This document shows, in pieces, positions 18,659 to 27,211 of a stretch of 64,000 bases of DNA. This DNA is from RPRI01 sp051233685 (lineage in GTDB: Bacteria; Desulfobacterota; Desulfobacteria; Desulfobacterales; RPRI01). The stretch is taken from contig NZ_JBAMMY010000185.1 in the NCBI RefSeq assembly GCF_051233685.1, forward strand, positions 15,670 to 79,669. Reading direction: 5' to 3'. The notes beneath the pieces were generated by a model. That model did no database searches. It was not told the DNA's origin and was given only the letters and a program-made list of their open reading frames with translations. The position numbers were made by a program, and so were the translations under genes. Within the stretch, counting starts at the first letter, position 1. Every line of letters begins with the position of its first letter.

Positions 18659-19423
18659 ATGGTAATGACCAAAGCATTTACACTAACGGCAAGTCTGGAG
18701 GACTATCTGGAGGCCATTTTTCATATCATCGCGGAGAAACAGGCGGTTAGACCCAAAGATATCGCAAAACGCCTGAAGGTAAGCAACCCTTCGGTGACAG
18801 GCGCGCTTCGTTCTCTGGCCGACAAGGAACTGATCAACTACGCTCCTTATGATGTGATTTCACTGACACCGACCGGGAAAATGGCCGCCAAGGATGTTAT
18901 CCGTCGTCATGAGGTGCTCAGCGATTTTTTCGTCAAGGTACTCGCCGTTGAAGAAGCCGATGCCGACAAGGCGGCTTGCCTGATGGAGCATTCAATTCCC
19001 AGGGTTATCCTGGAGCGGTTCATCCAGTTTGCCGAATTCGTGGAGGTTTGTCCCCGCGGAGGGTCAAAGTGGATCGCCGGATTCAATTACCATTGCGATC
19101 AGGGCGATACACAGGAGAACTGTGAAAAATGCATCTCATTAACCCTTGAAGAAGTTAGACAACGTAGGAATCGAGGAGGTAAGAAAGCAATGACAATATT
19201 AAAGCTGAAGGATTTAAAACCGGGCCAAAAGGGGAAAGTGTTGAAAATCAATACCCGGGGAGAAACGAACAAGCGTATTGTCGAGATGGGCATCACCATC
19301 GGGGCTGTCGTTGAAGTGGAGCGCGTTGCTCCGATGGGCGATCCGATCGATATCAAAGTTAAAGGCTACCATCTTTCTTTGCGGAAAGAGGAAACCGGGG
19401 GGATCGAAATTGAAATGTTGTAG
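18659..19423 (+). CDS. DtxR/MntR-family regulator fused to a FeoA domain
   Basis: 254 residues with GAGAGGTG before ATG. Residues about 8-70 are the DtxR winged helix (SLEDYLEAIFHII, RPKDIAKRLKVSNPSVTGAL). About 72-140 is the metal-binding dimer domain (RRHEVLSDFFVKVL, EADADKAACLMEHSI), then a Cys/His cluster HCDQGDTQENCEKC. Residues 178-254 form an SH3-like FeoA domain (RIVEMGITIGAVVEV). An internal ATG at 19190 sits ten bases after GAGGAGG, so a free FeoA may also be made from the same frame. It heads the ferrous-iron block and is presumably its Fe(II)-responsive repressor. Confidence 0.9.
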   Translation: MVMTKAFTLTASLEDYLEAIFHIIAEKQAVRPKDIAKRLKVSNPSVTGALRSLADKELINYAPYDVISLTPTGKMAAKDVIRRHEVLSDFFVKVLAVEEADADKAACLMEHSIPRVILERFIQFAEFVEVCPRGGSKWIAGFNYHCDQGDTQENCEKCISLTLEEVRQRRNRGGKKAMTILKLKDLKPGQKGKVLKINTRGETNKRIVEMGITIGAVVEVERVAPMGDPIDIKVKGYHLSLRKEETGGIEIEML

Positions 19424-19456
19424 GGCGCAGTCAGGCCAAATTGGGAGGTATTGCCG

Positions 19457-19672
19457 ATGCCATTGACAATTGTACAAGTTGGCAGGCGCGTAAGACTCGT
19501 AGCTGTAAACGCAGGCCAGGGACTCCAGGGCAGGTTGTCTGCCATGGGATTGGTCCCGGGCGTGGAGATTAAAGTACTCCAAAATTCCATGCATGGACCG
19601 TTTCTCATAGCGGTGATGGGCAGTCAGATAATGCTGGGGCGCGGAATTGCCCAAAAAATCGTAGTAGCGTAA
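19457..19672 (+). CDS. feoA: FeoA domain protein
   Basis: 71 residues from ATG 19457, chosen because GGAGG lies seven bases upstream (an in-frame TTG at 19451 is less well placed). The SH3-like FeoA fold is indicated by RVRLVAVNAG, RLSAMGLVPGVEIKVL and IMLGRGIAQKI. FeoA assists FeoB in Fe(II) import at the inner membrane. It is the second FeoA unit in the operon, 33 bp after the DtxR-FeoA fusion. Confidence 0.9.
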   Translation: MPLTIVQVGRRVRLVAVNAGQGLQGRLSAMGLVPGVEIKVLQNSMHGPFLIAVMGSQIMLGRGIAQKIVVA

Positions 19673-19689
19673 TTTTTTTTGCGAATTAG

Positions 19690-19724
19690 TTTAGGCAAGC
19701 CTAAATATTTTTAGCATACCTAAA
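19690..19724. promoter_or_regulatory. Tandem DtxR-type operators upstream of DUF2325-feoB
   Basis: A perfect palindrome TTTAGGC-AA-GCCTAAA at 19690-19705 and a second site TTTAG-CATAC-CTAAA at 19710-19724, centres about two helical turns apart. They resemble DtxR/IdeR boxes and match the half-sites at 18619. They fit co-operative iron-dependent control of the genes that follow. Confidence 0.75.
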
Positions 19725-19755
19725 TACTGCCGGGGGCAAGCAATCAGATCTTTCA

Positions 19756-20211
19756 ATGAAAGCGAACAGAGAAATATTCGGGGCAACCCATATGTCCATA
19801 CATGTTAATTCCGAAATGAACGAGCGAGTAAAATTGAAAGCCATAGTCCAGCAAGGCCTGCGTTCGTTTATTGACCCAAAGCGCTGCGAACCCGGTTGCC
19901 CCGCTTTTGATCTGTGCCGGAAATGCGTATTTATCGTTGGCGGAATTGCCCGTATGGAAACACTCTACCGCCAGCTCATCGAAAACAGCGGAGGCGTTTT
20001 TGAATACCATAACGGGCATATGAAAGGCGGGACAAAGCAGCTTGAAAACAGCCTTAAGCGCGCTGACATAGTGCTCTGCCCTGTCAATTGCAACAGTCAT
20101 GCGGCCTGTTTTCTGATAAAAAAACTTGGCAAAAAACACGATAAACCGACCCATATGATGGCTAATTTCAGTTTGAGCGCTATTTCCCAAAAATGTGGCC
20201 ATCAAATATAG
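19756..20211 (+). CDS. DUF2325 protein
   Basis: 151 residues. The DUF2325 signature is in the C-terminal two thirds: FIVGGIARMETLYRQL, FEYHNGHMKGG, ADIVLCPVNCNSHAAC, then a Lys-rich CK-like end. The N-terminal part has CEPGCPAFDLCRKC, four Cys that could bind metal. The DUF2325 role is unknown; members often sit with metal or redox genes, and here the gene lies between iron-type operators and feoB. No strong ribosome-binding site precedes the ATG at 19756; the ATG at 19792 is an alternative. Confidence 0.8.
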   Translation: MKANREIFGATHMSIHVNSEMNERVKLKAIVQQGLRSFIDPKRCEPGCPAFDLCRKCVFIVGGIARMETLYRQLIENSGGVFEYHNGHMKGGTKQLENSLKRADIVLCPVNCNSHAACFLIKKLGKKHDKPTHMMANFSLSAISQKCGHQI

Positions 20212-20233
20212 AACAGGAGGATAAATAAAACCC

Positions 20234-22447
20234 ATGAAACACAAGATAGTAGTAGCACTTGCGGGCAACCCTAATTCCGGTAAGACCACCATATTCAATG
20301 AATTAACCGGCGCTCGCCAGCATGTCGGAAATTATCCCGGTGTGACGGTGGAGCGCAAAGAAGGTTTCCGCCGGCACGGCGACATCGAATTTCAGATCGT
20401 CGATCTGCCCGGGACATACAGTCTGACCGCCTATTCGGAGGAAGAATTGGTGGCCAGAAACTTCATCATAGACGAAAAGCCTGATGTCGTTGTCGATATC
20501 ATTGACGCCTCAAATCTTGAGAGAAACCTGTATCTTGCGGTTCAACTCATGGAACTCGGCGTGCCCCTTGTGCTGGCTTTCAACATGAGCGACATGGCCA
20601 AAGCGAGTGGACACGAGTTCGATATTGAGATGTTCTCGCGGTTCTTCGGGGCCCGTATCGTGCGGACCGTGGGAAACAAGGGTGCGGGGATGAATGAACT
20701 ACTCGACTCCATCACTTTAACCGCAGCAGAGGGCGCGCAGGAGGTAAAGCAAAACGTGGAAAAGCAATCGGCCGGAGAACTTTCCTCCAGGGCAAGCATC
20801 CGGGGACCAGACCACCCTGCTCCGGCAATAAACTACGGGCGGGACATCGAGGAAGAGCTTGCCAGGATAGAGTCCCTCATTAATACATGCGGTTCGGTCA
20901 ACGAAAAAGCTAATGCCAGGTGGCTGTCAATAAAACTTCTTGAAAACGACAAGGAAATACAGGCTGCGGTCGCATCTCCCGAAATAAACGAGCAGGTTGA
21001 GAAAAGCGCATTGCACATAGAAAAAATACTCGGGGAGCACCCGGAGACCGCCATTGCCGGCCGCCGGTATGGATTCATCTCCGGTGCCTGCCTGGAAGCA
21101 GTGCGTTCCACCATAGAGATCCGCAATACAATCTCGGAAAGAATCGATGCCGTCATCACAAACCGCGTTCTCGGCATTCCGATTTTTCTTGGTCTGATGT
21201 ATCTTGTCTTTCAACTTACCTTCACCCTGGGAGAGCCGCCCATGGGTTGGATAGAGGGGTTTTTCGGATGGCTGGGCCTGGTAGTCAGGGGGTGGTGGCC
21301 GGAAGGCTCGGAAAGCCTTCTGAAGTCTCTGCTGGTGGATGGCATCATCGGCGGTGTCGGCGGTGTAATCGTGTTTCTGCCGAACATTCTGCTGCTGTTT
21401 TTGGCCATTGCGATCCTCGAGGATTCCGGTTACATGGCTCGGGCGGCATTCATTATGGACCGCCTGATGCACAAGATCGGATTGCATGGGAAAAGCTTCA
21501 TCCCGATGCTTATCGGGTTCGGATGCTCCGTTCCGGCGATCATGGCCACCCGCACACTGGAAAACCGGCGGGACAGGCTGACGACAATGCTCGTTATTCC
21601 GCTCATGAGCTGCGGCGCCCGGCTGCCGATTTATGCGCTTATTATCCCGGCTTTTTTTCCCCAGGCTTGGCATGCGCCCATGCTCTGGATTTTATATGTC
21701 ATCGGCATTCTCCTTGCCATCGTAAGCGCCAAAATCCTTCGCAGTACGATCCTTAAGGGTGAATCCGTGCCGTTTGTTATGGAACTGCCTCCGTACCGGA
21801 TGCCTACATTAAAAGGCGTGCTGATCCATATGTGGGAACGCGGCTGGCTGTATGTAAAGAAAGCAGGGACCATCATTCTCGGCATATCGATTCTTTTGTG
21901 GGCGATGACAACTTTCCCCGGCCTGGACGATGCCAATACATTCTTCTTTACAGCGGCACGGCAGCAAATCCGGATCGGGAACATGGGAGAAGAAGAAAAG
22001 GCTGAACAGCTCGCCTCCATTGACAATAAAGAGGCGGAAGCGGCGCTTCTCAACAGCATCGCCGGTCGCATCGGTCAAAGCTTAGAGCCCATTCTGAAGC
22101 CGATGGGATTTGATTGGAGAATCGGCACCGCGCTTATCGGCGCGTTTGCAGCAAAGGAGGTCTTTGTCGCTCAGATGGGTATCATTTACTCTGTGGGTGA
22201 GGCTGACGAGAAATCCGAAACGCTTAGGAATAAACTCAAGAGCACCTACACTCCTTTGGTCGGCTTTTGCATCATGCTTTTTTGCCTCATCAGCGCGCCT
22301 TGCATGGCAACCATAGCCGTGACTAAACGAGAGAGCAATTCGTGGAGTTGGGCGCTGTTGCAGCTCGGGGGGCTCACGACATTGGCCTATATGTTGACAA
22401 CATTTACATTCCAGACAGGCAGGCTGCTTGGGATAGGTATAGGATAA
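20234..22447 (+). CDS. feoB: Ferrous iron transport protein B
   Basis: 737 residues. The N-terminal G domain has GNPNSGKTT (G1, about 10-18), VDLPGTYSL (G3) and NMSD (G4), followed by a helical GDI-like part. From about 310 the membrane domain shows the two Gate motifs (GFGCSVPAIMATR near 428, CGARLPIYALI near 455) and about eight hydrophobic segments. It moves Fe(II) across the inner membrane. The gene is clearly richer in G+C than the btu and hydratase-activase regions, and its third codon positions look different, which may reflect horizontal gain of the feo block. Confidence 0.96.
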   Translation: MKHKIVVALAGNPNSGKTTIFNELTGARQHVGNYPGVTVERKEGFRRHGDIEFQIVDLPGTYSLTAYSEEELVARNFIIDEKPDVVVDIIDASNLERNLYLAVQLMELGVPLVLAFNMSDMAKASGHEFDIEMFSRFFGARIVRTVGNKGAGMNELLDSITLTAAEGAQEVKQNVEKQSAGELSSRASIRGPDHPAPAINYGRDIEEELARIESLINTCGSVNEKANARWLSIKLLENDKEIQAAVASPEINEQVEKSALHIEKILGEHPETAIAGRRYGFISGACLEAVRSTIEIRNTISERIDAVITNRVLGIPIFLGLMYLVFQLTFTLGEPPMGWIEGFFGWLGLVVRGWWPEGSESLLKSLLVDGIIGGVGGVIVFLPNILLLFLAIAILEDSGYMARAAFIMDRLMHKIGLHGKSFIPMLIGFGCSVPAIMATRTLENRRDRLTTMLVIPLMSCGARLPIYALIIPAFFPQAWHAPMLWILYVIGILLAIVSAKILRSTILKGESVPFVMELPPYRMPTLKGVLIHMWERGWLYVKKAGTIILGISILLWAMTTFPGLDDANTFFFTAARQQIRIGNMGEEEKAEQLASIDNKEAEAALLNSIAGRIGQSLEPILKPMGFDWRIGTALIGAFAAKEVFVAQMGIIYSVGEADEKSETLRNKLKSTYTPLVGFCIMLFCLISAPCMATIAVTKRESNSWSWALLQLGGLTTLAYMLTTFTFQTGRLLGIGIG

Positions 22448-22457
22448 GGAGGTCATT

Positions 22458-22640
22458 ATGACTGAAACCATCATTGTAAGTACAATCGTAGGTGGTGTGT
22501 TAATTCTCGCCGGGAGATCATTCTACCGGACGCTTTCCGGCAAGAACACCGGGTGCGGATGCGGATCGAAAACATGTACTACTTCGAGTCACTGCAGTCT
22601 GTCGGAAGTTTTGAGGAAAGGAGATAAGAGACAACAATGA
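22458..22640 (+). CDS. FeoB-associated Cys-rich membrane protein
   Basis: 60 residues with GGAGG five bases before ATG, 10 bp after feoB. One N-terminal membrane helix (IIVSTIVGGVLILAG) is followed by a Cys-rich tail (CGCGSKTC, then SSHC). This is the layout of the small proteins often encoded right after feoB in anaerobes; their exact job is not known. Confidence 0.85.
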   Translation: MTETIIVSTIVGGVLILAGRSFYRTLSGKNTGCGCGSKTCTTSSHCSLSEVLRKGDKRQQ

Positions 22641-22738
22641 CTGAGGTTATCATATGATTTTCAGGTTATCCGTTTAACTTCGTAGTTAAGATTTTTATTG
22701 ACTTTCATAATTAGTTATAATACTGGATGGCTTAATCT

Positions 22739-22842
22739 GGAAACTGAAGTTTCCTAATAAACTAATAGAATACATTAATAATTGAGGCCACGAAGGCATA
22801 TCGCACTAAAAAGATGCGGATAACCTTTGTGGCTTTTTTTTT
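22739..22842 (+). terminator. Leader with two hairpins, the second a strong intrinsic terminator
   Basis: GGAAAC/GTTTCC form a small hairpin at 22739-22754. GCCACGAAGG (22787-22796) pairs with CCTTTGTGGC (22824-22833) and is followed by nine T. This may end the feo transcript. Because only about 48 bases separate it from the porin start, it may instead attenuate the Ni/Co operon from an upstream promoter. Confidence 0.7.
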
Positions 22843-22890
22843 GGAATCTTGAGTTATTATTTTACGTGATTGTAAAGGAGACGAATAAAG

Positions 22891-24114
22891 ATGAAAAATA
22901 TCATAAGAATTGTTTTGTTTACAGTTTTAACAATGTTTGCTGTGAACGCTCTTGCCGATGATAAGAATATAAAAGAAGATGCCTTGCAAAAGGAAATAAA
23001 CCAGATAAAGCAGCGGCTGGCAGAACTTGAAAAAATTAAGGAAACTAATGATTCAAAAGAATCGGCAGAGCCGGGCAGAGTTACTGATAAGATAACATTA
23101 AACGGCATAATAGCAGGCGCTTACCAGTATGAAAGCGCAAAAGACCGGCCGGGTGCAAAGGACTTTGGCCGCGGGGCTGTTCCCATTCAATTGGGGCTAT
23201 CCATAAAGCCGACAAACAATGATCAGGTTTTTATGAAGTTCGGATTCGGTGCAGGAAACGGACTTAATACGGATGACCATTCTTTTGCTTTGGCGCCATG
23301 GGCTGCGGATATGGAAGATGATGTAAGGGATATAAACGGCCGTAACCGTGATTATCTGCTTGCTGCATGGTACAAACACACATTTGAATTCAGTGAAGAC
23401 CACAAGCTGGGTATCACCGGCGGTATAATAGACGCCACGGATTATCTGGATGACAATAAATATGCCAACTGTGAATACACTCAGTTTATGAACGAGGCGC
23501 TGACAAACGGTCCCAACGCCTTTCTGCCTTCATATGATATAGGCGGCGCCATGGAATGGGAAATGGGCAAACTTGCCGTAAAGGGCGTTATCATGCAGAT
23601 AGGTAAAAACGATGAGGATAAATCCTATCATTTTTACGGAGCCCAGGTTGGCTATACCATTGAAACACCCATTGGCGAAGGAACCTACCGGGTTATGTTT
23701 GATACAACAAGCGATGATTGCAGCAATCCGGACGGAAGTGATACTGAATCCCTGAAAGGCGTTATCCTGTCATTTGATCAGGAAATCGGAGATATTCTGG
23801 GTGCATGGATCAGGTTCGGATGGAGCGATGATAAAGCAATCGTGTGTTTCCAGGATCTGTATTCCGGGGGAATTAATATAAGCGGCAAGTTATGGGGACG
23901 GGAACAGGATAACGCCGGCATTGGTTACGCCTATTTAAAGGGCGGCAATCAGGAAATTGAAAACTCTCAGGTAGCAGAAGCTTATGTGAGAATAGGCCTT
24001 AACGAAATATTTTCAACAACTTTTGATTTACAATACATAAATGACAATCATAAAGACAGCGCCGATGACGTTAATGGCTGGGTCAGCGGAATAAGGATGA
24101 CGGCAGCATTTTAA
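22891..24114 (+). CDS. Outer-membrane porin-like protein, first gene of Ni/Co operon
   Basis: 407 residues with AAAGGAG before ATG. A signal peptide (about 1-22, ending ALADD) is followed by a short coiled coil (EINQIKQRLAELEKI, about 33-50) and then alternating aromatic/glycine beta strands with acidic loops up to a C-terminal MTAAF, typical of trimeric porins. It lies 50 bp upstream of the NikK-like gene, so it may admit nickel or cobalt chelates through the outer membrane. The substrate is inferred from context only. Confidence 0.75.
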   Translation: MKNIIRIVLFTVLTMFAVNALADDKNIKEDALQKEINQIKQRLAELEKIKETNDSKESAEPGRVTDKITLNGIIAGAYQYESAKDRPGAKDFGRGAVPIQLGLSIKPTNNDQVFMKFGFGAGNGLNTDDHSFALAPWAADMEDDVRDINGRNRDYLLAAWYKHTFEFSEDHKLGITGGIIDATDYLDDNKYANCEYTQFMNEALTNGPNAFLPSYDIGGAMEWEMGKLAVKGVIMQIGKNDEDKSYHFYGAQVGYTIETPIGEGTYRVMFDTTSDDCSNPDGSDTESLKGVILSFDQEIGDILGAWIRFGWSDDKAIVCFQDLYSGGINISGKLWGREQDNAGIGYAYLKGGNQEIENSQVAEAYVRIGLNEIFSTTFDLQYINDNHKDSADDVNGWVSGIRMTAAF

Positions 24115-24166
24115 TGTTATTATTGACAACCATTTCAAAACATAAAATATTCAGGAGGTATTTACC

Positions 24167-24979
24167 ATGCGGATAAAACACTTATTTTACTCATTAATGA
24201 TTATGGTTTCAGCAGCTATTGTTTTTACCTGCGTTCCTGCGTCGGCTCATTTCGGCACGATCATTCCATCAAAAGACATAATTTCAAAGGATGACAACAA
24301 GACTATAAACCTTCAGGTCAAATTTATACATCCGATGGAAATGCACTATATGGAAATGCTCAAACCCAAACAGTTTGGCGTAGTTTATGACGGCAAAAAA
24401 ACCGATCTGCTTGATACACTTAAAGAAGCAAAAGGCAAAAGTCCTGATCAGACCGAAAAATACGGTTTCTGGACCGCTGATTATAAAATCCGTAAACCCG
24501 GAGACTACATCTTTTATATTGAGCCCACCCCATACTGGGAACCGGCTGAAGATATTTTCATCGTTCATTACACCAAAGTGTGTGTTAATGCATTAGGAAA
24601 AGAAGAAGGATGGGATAAGCCGGTTGGTCTTGAAACCGAAATTATTCCCATGACAAGACCTTACGGGTTGTGGACTGGTAATCTTTTTACCGGTCAGGTT
24701 TTGCTTAAAGGAAAACCCGTGCCGTTTGCCGAAGTAGAAATTGAATACCTGAATGAATCTCCCGAAAACAAAAGCATTATTACCGCACCATCGGGCCCTT
24801 ATGTAACCCAGGTTGTAAAAGCAGACAGCAACGGCATTTTCAGTTACGCCATGCCCAAAGCAGGCTGGTGGGGCTTTGCAGCTTTAAATGAAGCCGGCTG
24901 GAAGCTCAAGCATGATGGCAAGGAAAAAGGAGTTGAAATCGGAGCCGTTATTTGGGTACACACAAGAGATATGAAATAA
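24167..24979 (+). CDS. DUF4198 periplasmic protein, NikK-like Ni/Co transporter component
   Basis: 270 residues with AGGAGG before ATG. The signal peptide ends ASAH, leaving His at or next to the mature N-terminus (AHFGTIIPS), as in NikK/CbiK-type proteins where this amine and His bind metal. The rest is the DUF4198 beta-sandwich (FIHPMEMHYMEM, GKPVPFAEVEIEYLNE, GWWGFAALNEAGW). Likely role: metal capture or gating at CbiM in an ECF-type importer. Confidence 0.85.
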   Translation: MRIKHLFYSLMIMVSAAIVFTCVPASAHFGTIIPSKDIISKDDNKTINLQVKFIHPMEMHYMEMLKPKQFGVVYDGKKTDLLDTLKEAKGKSPDQTEKYGFWTADYKIRKPGDYIFYIEPTPYWEPAEDIFIVHYTKVCVNALGKEEGWDKPVGLETEIIPMTRPYGLWTGNLFTGQVLLKGKPVPFAEVEIEYLNESPENKSIITAPSGPYVTQVVKADSNGIFSYAMPKAGWWGFAALNEAGWKLKHDGKEKGVEIGAVIWVHTRDMK

Positions 24980-25010
24980 ATGCCGTTTTTTTTTGAATTA
25001 ATAGGGTGAT

Positions 25011-25346
25011 ATGATGAAAAAATTAAATTATGTATTATTATTCTTTTTTATGACATTGTTTTTTTGTTCGGCAGCAATGGCTCATAAGGTTAACCTTTTT
25101 GCCTATGCCGAAGGCGGGAAAATTTTTACCGAAAGTTATTTTCCGGATGGTCGCCCGGTAGAAGGCGGGAAAGTATTGGTTTTTGACGGTCACAACACCA
25201 AGCTTCTTGAGGGAAAAACCGACGATAAGGGGCTGTTTAGCTTTAGCATACCTAAAGTGGATGATTTAAACATTGTTATTGAAGCTAGTATGGGACATAA
25301 GAATAATTATAAGTTGAAAAAAGCCGAGGTGGAGGCGGGAAAATGA
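25011..25346 (+). CDS. NikL-like periplasmic protein, N-terminal part encoded separately
   Basis: 111 residues. The signal peptide ends AAMAH, again exposing an N-terminal His (HKVNLFAYAEGG). A carboxypeptidase-regulatory-like beta domain follows (GRPVEGGKVLVFDG, GLFSFSIP). In NikL this domain is normally followed in the same chain by a coiled coil and a TM helix; here those parts are in the next gene, which overlaps by four bases (ATGA). Confidence 0.8.
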   Translation: MMKKLNYVLLFFFMTLFFCSAAMAHKVNLFAYAEGGKIFTESYFPDGRPVEGGKVLVFDGHNTKLLEGKTDDKGLFSFSIPKVDDLNIVIEASMGHKNNYKLKKAEVEAGK

Positions 25347-25651
25347 AGCTTATCCAAAGAGTGTTTTTGATAGGGCTGATATGGGTTTGTGTAACGGGAA
25401 TACCGGGTCGGCTTTTAGCGCAAGCTCCACACGAGAATGAACCTCAGAATTACTCTAATAATGATGTTGTCCAGCTCTTAAAAGAACAAAACAGCAAAAT
25501 GTCTGCTGAACTAAGACGCATCCAACGGGAAATCGCAGCGTTTCGCGCCGATCTCGATAAACCGGGCTTAAAAGACGTTTTTTCCGGTATCGGCTATATA
25601 TTCGGGCTGTTTGGAACAGCCGCTTTTGTTGCTTCGCGCAAAAAGGAATAG
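25343..25651 (+). CDS. NikL-like coiled-coil membrane protein, C-terminal part encoded separately
   Basis: 102 residues: signal peptide or TM (about 5-28), a polar region, coiled coil (VVQLLKEQNSKMSAELRRIQREI, split here: 45-67), then a TM helix (GIGYIFGLFGTAAFVA) with a basic end. It overlaps the preceding gene and ends four bases before the CbiM start. The layout equals the C-terminal half of NikL, so the two genes together appear to make one split NikL. Confidence 0.75.
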   Translation: MKLIQRVFLIGLIWVCVTGIPGRLLAQAPHENEPQNYSNNDVVQLLKEQNSKMSAELRRIQREIAAFRADLDKPGLKDVFSGIGYIFGLFGTAAFVASRKKE

Positions 25652-25655
25652 AAGA

Positions 25656-26285
25656 ATGCATATATCAGACGGGGTTCTCCCCATTTCTGTGGCAGTCAGC
25701 GGCTATATCGCAGCAACTGCGCTGACGGCCTGGAGCGCCCGCCGCACCAAAAGCAGCGATTTGCCTAAACTGGCGGTAGTTACAGCAGCATTTTTTGTTG
25801 CTTCACTGATTCACATACCTTTCGGACCGACCAGCGTTCATTTGCTGATACCCGGAATTACCGGGGCGCTTCTTGGTCCCTCGGCCTTTCTATCAATCGG
25901 GCTTGGTCTTCTTCTTCAAAGTCTTTTGTTTCAATTCGGCGGATTGACCGCGCTTGGCGCAAATACCCTTATGATGGGAATACCGGCTTTGATTTGCGGC
26001 TGGTTCTTCCACAAATTTAAAGGTGATAACATTATGCGTCAGACAATTACAGGAGGGCTTGTCGGAGCAGGTGGTACGGCAATGGCTGCAATTATCCTTG
26101 CCGCACTGCTGTTTACAGGCGGCGAGGATTTTGTGGGAGTAGCCAAAATTGCACTGGCTGCACATGGGCCGGTTATTATTATAGAGGGTCTTATCAGCGC
26201 ATTTACCATAAGATTCCTGGCCCGTGTAAAACCCGAACTGCTTCAACTGTCATTTAAAGATCGGGCTGAGGAAACACATGCCTGA
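25656..26285 (+). CDS. cbiM: Ni/Co ECF transporter S component CbiM
   Basis: 209 residues from ATG 25656. This start is chosen because it gives MHISDGVLP, and the Met-His N-terminus forms the metal site in CbiM/NikM; a frame extending to 25611 would bury it. Six or so hydrophobic segments follow, with HIPFGPTSVHLLIPG near 63 carrying the further ligand His, and GGLTALGANTLMMG. It is the substrate-binding membrane subunit for Ni(II) or Co(II). Confidence 0.93.
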   Translation: MHISDGVLPISVAVSGYIAATALTAWSARRTKSSDLPKLAVVTAAFFVASLIHIPFGPTSVHLLIPGITGALLGPSAFLSIGLGLLLQSLLFQFGGLTALGANTLMMGIPALICGWFFHKFKGDNIMRQTITGGLVGAGGTAMAAIILAALLFTGGEDFVGVAKIALAAHGPVIIIEGLISAFTIRFLARVKPELLQLSFKDRAEETHA

Positions 26286-27204
26286 TATAACCCATATCAA
26301 GCTGCCTTTATGGCAATTGCCTGTTTTTGTTTTGATACCACTGGCAGTGTTTGCTTTGGCCGTGGTTTTTCTGAAACGCTTTGCATATAACCGCAGTATA
26401 CCGACGGAAGAACGTGACTGGTCGGTACCGCCCATTGCAGATGCAATATTCGACTCAGTAATCAATCGCTGGGATGTACGCTGCAAAATTGTTACGATAC
26501 TAGTATTTAGTTTTGCTATAGCCTCGCTTAAACACCTCACACCGGCGCTTGTTGCAATCGGTATTTCATCTCTTGTTATTCTGATCGCAAAGACTTCTTT
26601 TGCCAAAGCGCTATTAAGACTTCTGGCGATTGCCGGTTTTATAAGCATGTTTTTGATAGTAATGCCTTTTTCAGTTCCTGTTCACAGCAATGATACGGTT
26701 ATTATCTTCGGGAAAATGGATTGGCTTGTTTTTAACCTAAGGGGTTTGCTGCTTGCCGCCACTATCGCCGCAAAGGCTGTAGCCATCACTTTATTAATGG
26801 AGCCTCTTTTATCCACCGCACCCCTGCCTGTTACCCTGCATGGACTCTCAAAGCTCGGCGTACCTGAAATGGCCGGGCAGATGGTTCTTTTAAGTTACAG
26901 GTATTTGCATGTCTTCCGCCATGAAGCCCGGCGAATGTCTTCGGGTATGCAGGTGCGCGGTTTCAGAAAGCATACAAACATACAGACTTTGCGCGCTGTG
27001 GCCAATTTTCTTGGAATGCTTCTTGTGCGAAGCTTTGAGCGTACTGAGCGGGTTTTCGATGCCATGCGGGCACGCGGATACAAGGGCCGTTTCCCGGAAC
27101 CTGCCGAACTACACTTAAAAACAAGTGATTTGCTGATAACAGCACTCTGGCTTTCAGCCGGATCAGCACTGATAATTTTCGACCGGATCATATGTCAGGG
27201 ATAA
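26278..27204 (+). CDS. cbiQ: Ni/Co ECF transporter T component CbiQ
   Basis: 308 residues, about five to six membrane helices. The C-terminal cytoplasmic region has the two coupling motifs of T proteins: a RRMSSGMQVRGF-type and an AMRARGYKGR segment. It overlaps cbiM by 8 bases. It joins CbiM to the ATPase. The N-terminal 45 residues with an extra hydrophobic segment are longer than in many CbiQ. Confidence 0.9.
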   Translation: MPDITHIKLPLWQLPVFVLIPLAVFALAVVFLKRFAYNRSIPTEERDWSVPPIADAIFDSVINRWDVRCKIVTILVFSFAIASLKHLTPALVAIGISSLVILIAKTSFAKALLRLLAIAGFISMFLIVMPFSVPVHSNDTVIIFGKMDWLVFNLRGLLLAATIAAKAVAITLLMEPLLSTAPLPVTLHGLSKLGVPEMAGQMVLLSYRYLHVFRHEARRMSSGMQVRGFRKHTNIQTLRAVANFLGMLLVRSFERTERVFDAMRARGYKGRFPEPAELHLKTSDLLITALWLSAGSALIIFDRIICQG

Positions 27205-27211
27205 AATAAAA

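Noticed and set aside
25611..25655. Longer N-terminus for CbiM
   Set aside because: It would move the metal-binding Met-His away from the N-terminus and overlaps the preceding gene.
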